From contig JBBCBC010000033.1 of the NCBI GenBank assembly GCA_037126765.1, positions 9,686,085 to 9,750,084 of the forward strand: a stretch of DNA of 64,000 bases. The letters run 5' to 3'. The notes beneath the pieces were generated by a model, which was given only the letters and a program-made list of their open reading frames with translations, had not been told where the DNA came from and did not search any database. Positions 45,090 to 57,992 of the stretch are shown one piece after another. Source of the stretch: Stenogyne calaminthoides (taxonomy: Eukaryota; Streptophyta; Magnoliopsida; Lamiales; Lamiaceae). The translations under genes and the position numbers were made by a program. Within the stretch, counting starts at the first letter, position 1. Every line of letters begins with the position of its first letter.

Positions 45090-46701
45090 TGTTAGTGTTA
45101 GTGTCCTAGAGACAATCCTTTGTAAGGACATAATACTCAGATAATATTCAGTATTGGTTTAATATTATTATTTGTTTAATATTAAATGTATGGCGTTACA
45201 CTCATTAGAATATTATGTTTGATTGTTTGCATTTATTCTTATATGTGTTCCCTTGAGTCACTGCTGTCATTGAGTGAGTGAGAACTCAGATGACTTAAGC
45301 ATGATTCTTAAATAGCCCCAATCGAGGATCATCAAGAAAGGGATATTGATGATGTAGTGGAGATTGGTGTGCGATCTGCATCATACTCTTAGATAGTGTA
45401 GTAAGATCGCACTTATTACGAGATACTAGGTATCTCATGATGGATGCACAAATACCTTAGAGTATTGGTATACCCATCCGAGAAACCGTTCGATGTAGTT
45501 CCACTATATGTGTCTACGGGTGTCTCGGTTAGTGGGAGCGATGCGATACTCCTTTGACTTGAGGTCAATACGCACGACATGTATGGAGTGATGAACTTTG
45601 ACCATGACCAATGCTTGCACCCTTCCATGGGTAGATACGGCTTGGATTGGGTTCATCACGAAGTGCATGTGCGTGGTAGTTGAGCCAAGAAAAGGATTCA
45701 TTCCTCAAAGTGGATTTAGAGAGAATACTCATCTTCTCATCATAATTGGATCGAAGTCATTGGCCAATGCACGTCAACTTAGACTTTGTGACTAAGTGTG
45801 ATAATAATGATCAATTAGTGATTTGAGATAAATTGATTAAGTTATTTGAATAGACACTTCATCATGTTCAAGACTAATCGAGTATTCGTGAATGAAAGGA
45901 AGAAATCGCAATTGCCCACGTTTCAGTTACAGGTAGTTGCATGTTTCTCGCAACGTACCTCATATATTGAGAATATCTGATTTATTGACTAGGGTTCAAT
46001 TAAGACCGTTAGTTTGACTAATCACTCGATATATGAGGGCCTATGGGTCACACAACAAGTAGTTCCCTTTTATGGATTATAGTTGGTTGATTAAATGTTA
46101 AATTGGATTTAATATTTAATTTATGGAGAAGTAATTAATAATATATTAATTTGGAATTAATTATTATTAATATTTAATATTTAATTAAATTGGATTTAAT
46201 TAAATAAGAATTCCCAATAATTATATTTGGAATATAATTGTAGGATTTAATGCATATGGAAAAAAATCATAGAGATTTTCATATAAGGCATTTAAATCCG
46301 TAGAGATTTATATTTAGGGAATTAAATTAAAAGAAATTAATTTAATTCAAGATTAGGGATTTTATTTCCCTAATTGGGCTAGCTTAGGGTTTAAGCTGGG
46401 CCTCCCTATATATACAAGCTCTAGGGAATTCACAAACAACGTTACTTCATATTTTCTCCATAAGATCTAGAGTGTAGATTTTCCTAGCAAATTTGTCTCG
46501 GGATTCAACGCTGGCAAACCCGTGCAAGTCTATAATCGGGGATTACGTGGATACTGTAGTAGAGAAATCTGCGCTCAACCTACTGTAAGATTTCTCATTA
46601 TGATTATTGTAATCTGTATGCAATTAATTGTTCGTTGTTGGTGAACTATTATTTCCGCTGCCCTTGTGATTACGTGTTTTACGTGCCTCTATATTCGAAC
46701 A
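45090..46701 (+). repeat. 5' LTR of copia element C
   Basis: It begins TGTTAGTGTTAGTGTCCTAG and ends CTCTATATTCGAACA, with a primer site two bases later. A TATA box (TATATATA) lies at 46407-46414. Its first ~440 bp recur in reverse at 16094-16532. Open frames inside it are chance. Confidence 0.88.
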
Positions 46702-46702
46702 G

Positions 46703-46714
46703 TGGTATCAGAGC
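46703..46714 (+). other. primer binding site of element C
   Basis: TGGTATCAGAGC, the initiator-Met tRNA site, directly after the LTR. Confidence 0.9.
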
Positions 46715-48550
46715 TTCAGGCTCTTGTTTTAATTGCATAAAATCTGATTTTTAATTTTTTTTTTTAATAATCAGTGGGGCACGGTTTTTCTAATTAAACC
46801 ACACCCCTTGTTTTGTTTTGTTTTGGTCCTGTTTCGCTCGTCCCCTTTCGTCTTCACCGAGAACCCAAAAATTAGGGTTTCTCCCCAATTTCCGCCACCG
46901 GGCTGCCTCGCGTTTTTGACCTCTGGCGACGGCGCTACGCCGTTTCGCCAAGGGCCGGTTCTAGGCACCGCGCCTCGTGATGCGCGCAGGAGCCCGCGGC
47001 TCGACCCCAAAACGGCCCTATCTCGCCTTGGAGGCTTTGATCGTTTCCGCTGCGATTCATGGCGAATCGCCGCTGATTCTTTTAGATTTCGACGTTGGTC
47101 CTTGAACGTACTCATGGCTTGGCCGGCGTGCCCATCTCTTCGCGTTTCAAGGCAGCGCGTCACCGGACTCTGGAAGAGTTAGTGGCGATGCGCTGCCGAC
47201 TCGTCGCCTGCTTGTGTTCGTCGATCTGGTTTTGAACCAGAGATCGACCAGAGGTGCGGCACCGCGCTTACCCCTTCGCCTCGTCCGCATCGATGACGGG
47301 TCGCCCGCACGCTAGGCGTGGTGTTGGAGACCCGCGTTGGACCACTGGCCGAACCATGTCGCGTCGCCTCATTCGATTCTGTTCGTCTTCGTTGGGACCC
47401 AAACTGTTTTGATTGTTTTGGTTTCTTGTTTAGATTGAACGGATGAAATTAATTTGATTAATTGTGATGCGATTTTGATTCTGAAATTGGGTTAATTTGG
47501 TGTTTGGACTTCGAATTGGATTCGATTTGGTTGGGTGATGATGTAGGAGGGCTGTTTTGCAAACTCGATTTGAGACATGCCCTCCCGTGCAAATTTTAGA
47601 AATTGCACCTGAGCCCACAAGATTAAAATAAATAAAAACTGAATTTTGGAATTTTATTGGATATAATTCTGAGATTAAAATTCGGTTGGACCAAGACGAT
47701 TAATTGGATTAATCAAATTTAATAATCTTAAAATGGATCTTTAATTAAAATTAAATTCGTTTTCAAAGGATTTATTAAAAACCCACTGTTAACTTGTTTA
47801 ATCGTTTTTAAATTAGTTAACGTTTAAGTCCGCGTTGTAAATGTTTGGGTAGGCGGCGCCCAAATAAATGTCGGACGGTGTTAAATGCTTGGGTAGACGA
47901 CGCCCAAATATTTGTGAGTCCGTATACATCATGTTTGGGTAGGCGGCACCCGTAATTGCTCAAATATGACTTAGACTTCATGGATCTCGATTAAGCAATT
48001 AATATCCCATCTTTTAAAACGTTCCTCACTAAAATATGGTTTTCTCATTAACTTGATAAGATGTCTTCCATCGAAATTAAAAGTAAACCGGAGATTTCGT
48101 TCCAATGAGTACTTAAAGACCCCCGTCTTTTGCTCGGATCTACATATAACGGGACTTTTATAGGGACATGAAAATGTCGCCGCTTGATGGTTGTAAACCA
48201 ACTTAACTTTGTTTCGCTAGCCCTCGCGGGGAACAAAGGGTAAGTGACACCAGTCGAACTAGGTTTGACAACTAGGAGTTGCAATCTGGCAATTGGTTTG
48301 GAGACCTACCAGTTATGCTATCATAATGATCAGCCCTCGCTGGGATTATGATGGTAGTAATGTGGATCCTAGTCCATTATGATTTATATTAGATATAAAT
48401 TCATACTTTTCCGATGAGGTCGTTAAGTATGTGAAAATAATGGAGACAAAATAAATTGAAAGGCCATATTTATTTTGAATCGCTGAATATTGATTATAGG
48501 AATTATGTGTTTTAATTCCCATTTTATTCTATTTCTCTAGGATTGTTGAA
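46715..48550 (+). other. long untranslated leader of element C
   Basis: There is no gene in 1.8 kb. A GC-rich part (about 46850-47400) opens chance frames on both strands. At 47840-47955 a ~55-bp unit with GTTTGGGTAGGCGGCGCCC is repeated about three times. The leader ends at the Gag ATG. Confidence 0.7.
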
Positions 48551-51260
48551 ATGAATAACTTGTCATTGAGAAGTGTTTTGGAAACAAACAAGTTGGCTGG
48601 GCCAAACTTTCTCGACTGGCACCGAAATGTTCGTTTGGTGCTCAGGGAAGAGAAGATTGAGTACGTGTTGGACACACCAATCCTTGCTACCCCTGAGGCT
48701 GGTACTGAAGAGGCTGAAGCGTTCGACGCTGCTGCCCAAAAGAAGCATCAAGAGGATGCTTCCCAGGCTCAGTGTGTTATGCTACTCGGAATGACTCCCG
48801 AGCTGCAAAGGCAGCATGAGAAGATTCTTCCCTTCGAGATGATTAAGCATCTCAAGGATCTCTTTGATTCTGAATCTCGTTATGAGATTTATGAAGTGAT
48901 GAGAGATCTGTTTAGATGCCGATTGTCCGAGGGAGGGAAGGTTTCTCCTCATGTATTGAAGATGATAGGGTTAATAGAGAAACTTGGTCGTCTGGGCATT
49001 GAGCTCAAGACCAACGTTGCTGTTTATGCCATTCTTCAGTCGCTTCCCGATTCATATTCGAGTTTCGTAGTAAACTTTAATATGAATAAGACAGAATCGA
49101 CCATGCCCGAGCTTCATAACATTCTCAAGACTTTTGAGTCTTCCACTGCTAAAGAGAAGCCCGTACTCATGGTGAGTGCCTCTACTCCTTCTGGTCCGAA
49201 AGGAAAGAAGAAGCGGAGAGGCAGGGCAAAGAAAGGCGCTAAGCCTAGCTTCCTAAGCCCAAAGGTGGAATTCAAAAGAAGGATAGGGTGGACTAGAATG
49301 TATGCATCCACTGTAATCCGAAGGGGCATTGGAAGAAGGACTGTAAGGTTCTAACAGCTGAAAAGAAGACACAAGGTGTCTCAGCCACTGGAACAGGTAT
49401 ATTTGTTATTGAGATAAACATGTCCACAAATGATACTAACTGCTGGGTATTGGATATCGGTTGTGGCTCACACATTTGTACTAATGTGCAGGGTTTCAAG
49501 CATACCAGGGCAGTTAGGCCGGGTGAAGTCGCCCTACACGTTGGGAATGGAGCAAGAGTTGCTGCTGAACGTGTTGGTGTTTATGTTTTAGACTTATCTT
49601 CTGGTTTTAGACTTGAACTAAATAATTGTTATTTTGTTCCTTCTATTACCCGCTGCATTATTTCTATTCCGATGTTGAATATTGAAGGTTTTTCCTTCCA
49701 TTTTGCAAATAATAATTGTTATTTTTCGCTTAATGGTGATGTGTATGGAAATGCTCATTTATCTAATGGTTTATATTTGTTGCATTGTGGACATAACATT
49801 CTTAATATACAGAACAAATGACTCAAACTTAGTAATCATGAAAACCCAACTTACTTGTGGCATTGTAGGCTTGGTCATGCAAATGAGAATAGGATAGCAA
49901 GGTTAAGAAAGTTAGACTACTTAACCCCATTCGACTTTGAGTCTTATGGTAATTGCGAATCCTGTCTCAAGGGCAAGATGATCAACAAACCCTTTTCTGG
50001 GAAAGGGGTTCGTGCCAAAGAAGTTCTAGAGTTGATCCACAGTGACGTTTGTGGACCGCTGCCCACTCTAGCTAGGGGTCAATTCGGCTACTTCTTTACT
50101 TTTACTGACGATTTCTCTAGATTCGAGTACGCGTATCTAATGAAACCCAAGTCCGAATCGTTTGAGAAATTCAAGGAGTATAAAGATGAAGTAGAGAAAT
50201 ATCTTGGTAAGAGTATTAAGACTCTTCGATCAGATCGAGGAGGGGAATATCTTAGCCATGAATTCATTGATTATCTGAAGTTGCATGGAATCCAATCACA
50301 ATGGACTCTTCCCGGTACACCCCAAATGAATGGAGTGTCCGAGAGGAGAAACCGAACCCTGTTAGACATGGTAAGGTCCATGATGAGTTTCTCCTCCCTT
50401 CCGACATTCTTATGGGGATACGCACTCCAAACCTCAATCTACATTCTGAATATGATTCCATCCAAATCAGTTGAGCATACGCCATACGAGCTATGGCATG
50501 GCAAGAAGCCAAATTTCTCTCACATTAGAACATGAGGTTGCCCCGCGTTTGTGAAGAAAATGCTCACTGATAAGTTGGAAGCAAAAGATGAAAAGGGTTA
50601 TTTTGTGGGATATCCTAAGGAAACTAGAGGATATTATTTCTATCTACCTCAGAAACAAACAGTGATTGTTTCAAGGCAGACTAAATTCCTTGAAGAAGAC
50701 TACGTCTTCAAGGAACAAAGCCGTAAGACGATAGAACTTGAAGAAATTCAAGAACCACAACTTAACAAGGAGACTGATGTCTTGTCAAAGAAACATGACA
50801 AAGAATCAGTGGGAGCGTTCAACAGCTCACATGGTGGAAGTTTATCACTAAGTGATCCTCTTTCAGCCAGTGGGAGCGTAATTGGAATTGCATTGCCCGA
50901 GCAACGAACTCCAAGTGGGCTGAATGAGAACAACATAGTTCAAACTCTCGCCCAAGAGGCATTCAGAAGTGCTAAGGAGTATCGGGAAGTGTCGCTCTTG
51001 AGGCCTCCCCGTTCGACAATGAAATCGCCGCACCATAAAATTTTCACGATCAGAATGTGCAGTCTGAGCAACCACAACTCCGTAAGTCCATTAGAGTTCA
51101 TAATCCACCAACAAGATATTATGGCTTCCTCGTATAAGAGCATGATGATGTGGAGATCCCAGATAAGGACGAACCTAGAACTTACATTGAGGCAACATTA
51201 GATGTTGACTCAAAGAGTGGCATGAAGCCATGAAATCCGAGATGGACTCAATGTACGTCA
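48551..51260 (+). pseudogene. copia Gag-PR-IN part of element C, truncated before RT
   Basis: Gag (48551-49330) starts MNNLSLRSVLETNKLAGPNF and is largely open. A CCHC zinc knuckle (CIHCNPKGHWKKDC) is intact at 49303-49344 but in another frame, so a frameshift precedes it. The protease region (49420-49821) has WVLDIGCGSHIC, with DIG in place of DTG/DSG. GAG-pre-integrase has WHCRLGH...CESCLKGK. The integrase core (49855-50535) keeps Asp in IHSDVCGPL, Asp in FTDDFSRF and Glu in NGVSERRNR. A stop at 50534-50536 is followed by the integrase C-terminal part to 51201. Element D is inserted at 51261, before any RT. Confidence 0.88.
51256..51260. repeat. target site CGTCA, left side of element D
   Basis: These are the five bases of C directly before the TGTTGGGATT of D. 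The partner copy is expected right of the window. Confidence 0.5.
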
Positions 51261-53086
51261 TGTTGGGATTATACTGGAAAGTATGCTTTTTACTTTGTAT
51301 AATCAAAACTGAATTTCAGACTTATTTACTGAAATAAATTGTTTATCACTGATGCTTTAAATATTATCGAATGTTACATATATTTACTGAATAACTGCTC
51401 AATAATTCGTACGTGTTACATTGTAGTTAATTTAGTGATACCAGATCACAGAAGATTAAATTAACAGTCCCTTGTAACTAAAAGTACGCCATTCACGACC
51501 TAGATGGAAATGAACAACCCATCGTGAAAGGTTGAAGTGTAAGGCTCAGATTGGCTTGTCTTGACCAAGAGATTACACTAGTACATGACTGATGCACTGA
51601 ATAGGACCTACAGGAGGACAAATTCTTCAGAACTGAACAAGGAAGAATTAGACCTCAGTGGTTCGTTATTTCTTAATCTTTGCTCCTTAAATAGGATCAC
51701 GTGTGATCGGTAACTATTGCTTTGACTTATCATGGGTAGAGAATCAACGAGATTTAATACTTTTTATCTTGGTTAATATTATTGGTCACATGTGATTGCT
51801 AAGATTTAATACGGAGAATCGTGTGCAAGTACGCTTGTTTGATTTGTCCCCTTGGGAGGTTCATAAGCTTTATCATACCAAATCTTGCAAGTGGAATTAG
51901 TTTCCGGTATGGATAATAATGTTGAACCGTTCCTTGACCAAGGACAAAAGATATTATTTAACGGAAAGCTATTTCAGTGGCTTGAATTAATTAATCTTAA
52001 ACACGGGAAATAATAACCGGGAGCCATATTGACTGTAATATGGGTTAGGATGGATAGTCCAATATTAATTATGTAGTGGGATTAATTAATATTTATGGGC
52101 TTGAATAATATTGTGGCTCAATATTGATAATTCAAGATCCATTGGAAGGTCCAATCTTAATTCTCCTAAAGGCCCCCTAAGTAGCCCAACATATAGTCCA
52201 ATAACTGAAAAAAGTGTTTAAAATAAAATAAATATTGTTGCTTATTTTTTCTAATTATTTTCGAAATTTATAGATAAAAGGGGAGAAAGATTTTCTTTGA
52301 ATTTTGTTATGGAATGAAGATATGTATTCTTGGAATACAAGATTATCTCATTAAATTCAAGAAATCTCCCACTTGGTTATTTATAAGGAAAATTTTGAAT
52401 TTTTTGAAAGATAAAGGGCAAGAAAGATTTTCTTGATTTTCTTGAAAATATATTATGGAAGATATGTATTTCTTGAAATACAAGAATATCTCATAAATTC
52501 AAGAAGATCCAAATCTTGAATTCTTGCCTATTATTTTCGAAAATATCCCATAACAAAGAGTAGGTGGGATTTTGTGGAATATTATAATTATGGGAAAAAG
52601 AATATAGGAGATATATTCAAGATTTCTTGGAGATCAAGAAAAGATTTCCCCACATTGTTTTTTGCCACAATTTTCGACCACCTATGCTCTATAAATAGGG
52701 GATGACTCTTTCATTCCCAAGTACAATTCCATGCGCTGGAAAAATTAGTAAATCCACAAAGGTGGTGCAACATAATTTATTTTCCTTTTGTTAATTGTTC
52801 ACAAGTGTCCTACCACCGGATAGTCGAATAAGGATTAAGGGAATACTTGGAAAGTTCTTTTGGTTAGTCTAATCAGCCATAACACTGTCATCCCAAGAGG
52901 TACGTTCACGTAAACTCGTAGAATTCCGCATGCGTAGGATTTACGTGAATTAATTATATGCATGATATGTTGTTGGATTATTATTTGAATTAATATAGGA
53001 TTAATTCATGCTAGTAATAATTATAAGAATTAAATTTGTATTTAAATATTCACCCTAAATAGATCTGTGCAACTTATTCCCCAACA
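51261..53086 (+). repeat. 5' LTR of copia element D
   Basis: It runs TGTTGGGATTATACTGG... to ...TTATTCCCCAACA, the same family as A and B. It has a TATA box at 52690-52697. It shares with B, against A, the TACTGG start and the absence of the ~113-bp segment after the TATA box. Confidence 0.93.
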
Positions 53087-53088
53087 AC

Positions 53089-53101
53089 TGGTACCAGAGC
53101 C
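53089..53101 (+). other. primer binding site of element D
   Basis: TGGTACCAGAGCC, one base different from the site in A (TGGTATCAGAGCC). Confidence 0.85.
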
Positions 53102-54577
53102 ACGGTTTCGGGCTCTGAATTTTTTAAATTTTAATTTAATTCGCTGACATTAAATTTGAAATTGGATAGTAGAATTGCTAGATCTGTTTTGCAGGTATCC
53201 AATTGTCATGGAATTTAATGTGTTTATTTATGCATGCATATAAATTGTGGTTTTTAATCGATTCGTTCAGATTCGTTTTGCCTCGTGAGAAAATCCACGA
53301 GTAGATTAGGATTTGTTTGATTGGATCAATGTAATAGACTAGTCTAGATCTAGGTTTATTTATTTTTTGTAAATAAATTGTAACCGGATCGAAAATGAAG
53401 ACGAAGACGAAGAATTAAAGGATAAAATCGAACCGGCGTGGCGTGGGCCGTCGTCATGTAAAACATGAGGCAAGGAGACGGGCGCGGGGCAGGGTGGAGG
53501 CAAGGCGCGGCGGCGCAAGGATCGGGCGCATGGGCGGATGCGCGGCGCCTGCGCGCCACCGTCTTGCCCGAAGCCGGGCGGGATCGGATCTTGGCGGATG
53601 GCGGCGTCGTGGTTGCTTGCTCATGGTTGGCTCATGCGAAAGCGTATCTTATTATCTTGTGATACGTCGTCGTCTTTTAGAAGCTATGGACCACCATCTT
53701 GCGGCTTCTTTGGCGCGGGCGGCTTCTTAGAAGTATCTTGAGGCCGCCGAAGTCTTGGCCAGTGGCCCACCGGATCTTGGCATGCATCCCTTGCGAGCTA
53801 CTTGGCGTGGCATTTCGAGATTTTATATTTTTTTCGAGACGATCGAGTGGGAGAAATTCAAGGCGGTGTTTCTTCAAGATCAAGCCAAAAAAATCAAACC
53901 ATGACAATTGGATAATTTGTGCCCAATATGTTTATTTTTCTCGCTTTGCTTGATTTATTATTGTCTTATCTTATGCTTTATTTAATTTGTTTAAATGTGT
54001 TTGCATGAGAGTTGCCCAATGAAAAATCTCACATTCAAAATTACTAAGTATGTTTAAATAATTAATTGACAATTTTATTCCTGATAATAAAATTGAATTA
54101 ATTTTGACCTCCATGATTTATTTATTTGTGAATTCTTTTGGAAAAAAATTCCCCCACGGACGGTCAAAAGATAGCTTTCACATGAATGAATTCCAAATGG
54201 ATGATTGTGGGTTATTATTAGTGGCGGCGATGACCCTCCCCACGAGGCTCGTTCAATCTGAAATAATAATCCTCAGATTTAATCATGGTTATTACTTAGG
54301 TATAAAATTGATATGCATATACTTCCCCAAGTCCCTTTCAATTTTATATTGGTCAAGTGAGAACTACTAATAATCTGGATATTAAAGGTTTGTAAATGTT
54401 CTTGTTTGTAACACCTTAAATGTGTTTAAATAATGACCCACCCCACGTGGCTTATTTAAACTGTTTTTGAATGTTGGGCGATGCATGTTCATATTTTTTG
54501 AGATTTTAATATGATGCATGTGATCAAACCTTGTGATATATTTGTGCTTATGCATATTATTGTTTATTTCATTCATC
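53102..54577 (+). other. untranslated leader of element D with GC-rich core
   Basis: AT-rich flanks match A and B. The GC-rich core (about 53400-53830) does not align well with either. The CACGTG G-box recurs near 54444-54449. No gene is present. Confidence 0.7.
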
Positions 54578-57500
54578 ATGTCGCAACCTTTTAATCCTTT
54601 GTTATATACACTCAAAGAACACCAATTAACTGGCGAAAACTATAATGTTTGGAAACGAAATATGAGTTTTGTCCTACCTGCACAAGAACATTATTGAGTT
54701 CTTGATGTACCCAAGCCACGTAAGCCTACTGATGAATCACCTAATGCGGAAAGACATGAGTATAATATTTGGGAGCAGGCCAATGAACCTATGAAACGTG
54801 TAATCTTGACTTCACTGTCTGATGATTTGAGACACATTCATGAAGGTGTTGAGTCTACTGCAGAAATTATGCAAAGTCTTGAAGAAATGTTTTTAACAAA
54901 AGACCGCATGATCAATCAGTTTAAAAATGACGACGTGGCTAGGCTAAAGATGGTTGAGGGAACACCCGTAAGGGAGCATGTTCTCAGAATTAAACACCAT
55001 TTTCAAAAACTGGCTTATCTCGGAACTAAGTATTGTGATGAGGTCCAAATCGAATTTCTGTTGCTAACTCTGCCAAGAAGCTTTGATGGATTTTACTGTA
55101 GTTTTGTGATGAGTGATCACATGTTTACTATGGATATCCTACAAGAAGCCTTGTAGAAAGTAGAGAAGCATTTAGGAAAGAAAGACGAAGCATTGGTGAC
55201 CAAAAGTCTTTTCTCGAGATCTAGGCCAGTGGAAGGCAAGTCTCAAGAAAAGGAAAGTGGTCAGAACCAAAGCAAACTCATCACTAAGAAAAGTGAGAAA
55301 AAAACATTTAGCTGGTTGGGTGTCAAGAAAGGACCAAAAGGAATATGTTTTAATTGCGGTGAGAAAGGACATTGGAGGTCAGCCTGTTCCAATCCTAAAA
55401 GGAATGAAAAGAAAGGTAATTCTCACGCACTAGTTGTTGAAACTTGTTTAGCGACGTATGCCTCCCATTTATGGGTGGTGGATACGGGATCCACTGATCA
55501 TGTTTGTTTCACTTTACAGGGGTTCAAGCGGACCCGACAACTAAGTGGAAGTGAGATCCTCATCACACTGGATGATGCTACGAGAGTGGCAGCTGAAGCA
55601 GTGGAAGAAGTGCACCTGTCTTTTGAAGATAGAGTTTTAATTCTAAGAGATGTTCTTTACGTTCTGAGTTTTAGAAAGAATTTAATTTCAGTTTCTAAAC
55701 TTTTTCATGATGGATATTCGGTTACTTTTAATAAAGTTGTTACCATTTCTCTTTCTGATAAATTTATCTGTCATGGAACGTTGTCGAATAATCTCTATAC
55801 AATTAACTGTGCACACCACTCACGAAATGCATCCGATAACACATCAATCAAGCTTTTAGAAAAAAAACGTTCATCAGACGTGAACGAGACACTTCTTTGG
55901 CATCTAAGATTGGATCATATAAATCCAAAGAGGATCCAAAGGTTGGTGAAAGACGGTTCACTGGAGTTTCTCCAAGTTGAACCGATTCCAACCTGCGAAT
56001 CATGTTTGGAGGGTAAAATGACCAAGAGGACATTTGGAGCCAAGGGGAATAGAGCCAAAGAAGTGTTAGAGATCGTTCACACAGATGTATGTGGTCCAAT
56101 TTCAACCAAATCAAGAGGAGGTTATGAGTATTTTGTCACTTTTATTGATGATTACTTAAGGTACGGTTATATTTTTCTTATGAAGCATAAATTTGAGACC
56201 TTTGAGAAATTCAAAGAATTTAAGGCTCAAGCAGAGAATCATAGGAAAAAACGTATCAAGTCTCTACGATCTGATCGTGGAGGCGAATACCTCAGCGATG
56301 AGTTTTTGAACTACTTATCTGATGAAGGGATTGCATCCTCACCATCCATTGCACGGGAACCCCTCAACAAAAGCGGGGTTGCGAGGCGAAGAAACAGAAC
56401 TCTTTTGGAAATGGTTAGATCTATGATGAGTTATCGCGGATCTTCCCAAGTCATTCAGGGTCATGCCTTGAAAACAACGACTTACATTACGAACTTGGTG
56501 CCATCCAAATCGGTTCCAAAAACTCCCAAAGAATTGTGGACCGGGCGCAAGCCTAGTATGAGACACATGAGAATTTGGGGATGTCCGGCCTACGTGTTGG
56601 ACAAGGAAGCCGGAAAATTGGATCCTCGATCAGAATTAAGGTTGTTTGTAGGATACCCCGAGGGAACAAAAGGGTGTATGTTTTATGGTCCCGAAGATCA
56701 AAAGGTGGTCATAAGCACCCACTTTAGATTTTTTGGAAGAAGACTATATGAACAAAAGAAGACCCAGAAGTGAGATTACCTTAAATGAGCTAAGAGGGCT
56801 AACCTCAATGCCAACTGTACAAGATGATATACCAAACGACACACTTACACAACCGGAGCCTCGTCGTAGTGGGAGGGTTGTGAAATAGCCCGAGAGATTC
56901 ATGAGAATATGAGAGTCCTCAGACTTGATTCCCGGACAAGACGAATCAGACCCATGGACATATGACGAGGCAATCCAAGACAAGGATGCAGATTCTTGGC
57001 AAACAACAATGAAAGCCGAAATGGGTTCTATGTTTCATAACAGAGTGTGGGAGCTAGTTGAACCACTTAATGGGGTCAAACCCATTGGTTGCAAGTGGGT
57101 GTATAAGAGAAAAAGAGGACCGGACGGGAAGGTGGAAACCTTCAAAGCAAGACTCGTGGCGAAAGGTTATACTTTCGAAAAGAAGGGATCGATTATGAGG
57201 AAACTTTTTTCGCCCAGAGCCATGCTTAAGTCCATCCATATTCTCTTATCGATTCTTTGCGCATCTCGACTTTGAAATCGGCAAATGGTCATCAAGACAA
57301 ACTTTTCCTTAACTAAGTCTTGATGAAGAGATCTATATGCAACAACCCCAAGACTTCATTGAAAAAGGCCAAGAACACCTAGTTTGTAAGCTCATGAAGT
57401 CCATTTACGGACTCAAACAGGCATCCAGAGCTTGGAACCAATGTTTTGATCATGTTATAAAGTCTTATGGGAACAAAAAGCGTGTCGGAACTGCATTGGT

Positions 57501-57992
57501 ATTCTTAGTACTATACATAGACGACATACTGATCATCGGGAACGATGTGAAGGTGTTATCAGACGTAAGGGCATGACTTTCAAAACAGTTTGATATAAAG
57601 GACTTAGGGGAAGCCGCACACATCCTTGGGATCAAGATCACTCGAGATCGCAAGAAAAGGATGATAGGCTTATCGCAAGCTTCATACATAGACACTGTCT
57701 TGAAACGATTCAGCATGCAAGATTCCAAGAAAGGCTTCGTACCTTTCAGATATGGAACCCATCTATCCAAGAAAATGTGCCCTAAGACGCAAAAGGAGAT
57801 AGATGACATGAAAGACATTCCTTATGCTTCGGCTGTCGGAAGCCTTATGTATGCAATGTTTGTATGATGAGACGGATATCCGCTTTGCGTTGGCATGGTG
57901 GCAAGATATCAAAGTAACCCGGGAAAAGAACATTGGACGGCAGTTAAAAACATTCCGAAGTATCTGAAAAGAACTCGGGATAGAATGTTAAT
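54578..57992 (+). pseudogene. Ty1/copia Gag-Pol polyprotein of element D, decayed
   Basis: This is the best-preserved copy of the A/B/D family. Gag starts at 54578 (MSQPFNPLLYTLKEHQLTG) with stops at about 54695 and 55154. A 526-codon open stretch (55193-56773) carries the CCHC knuckle CFNCGEKGHWRSAC, the protease motif WVVDTGSTDHVCF, GAG-pre-integrase with CESCLEGKMTKR, and an integrase with HTDVCGPI and FIDDYLRYG. The usual NGVAERRNR reads SGVARRRNR, so the catalytic Glu is lost. RT is broken (56925-57867); its active site reads YIDD near 57514. The element is cut at 57993 by E, before RNase H. Confidence 0.9.

Noticed and set aside
45416..45795. Overlapping open frames on both strands
   Set aside because: They lie wholly within the LTR of element C, and part recurs non-coding in the C' fragment.
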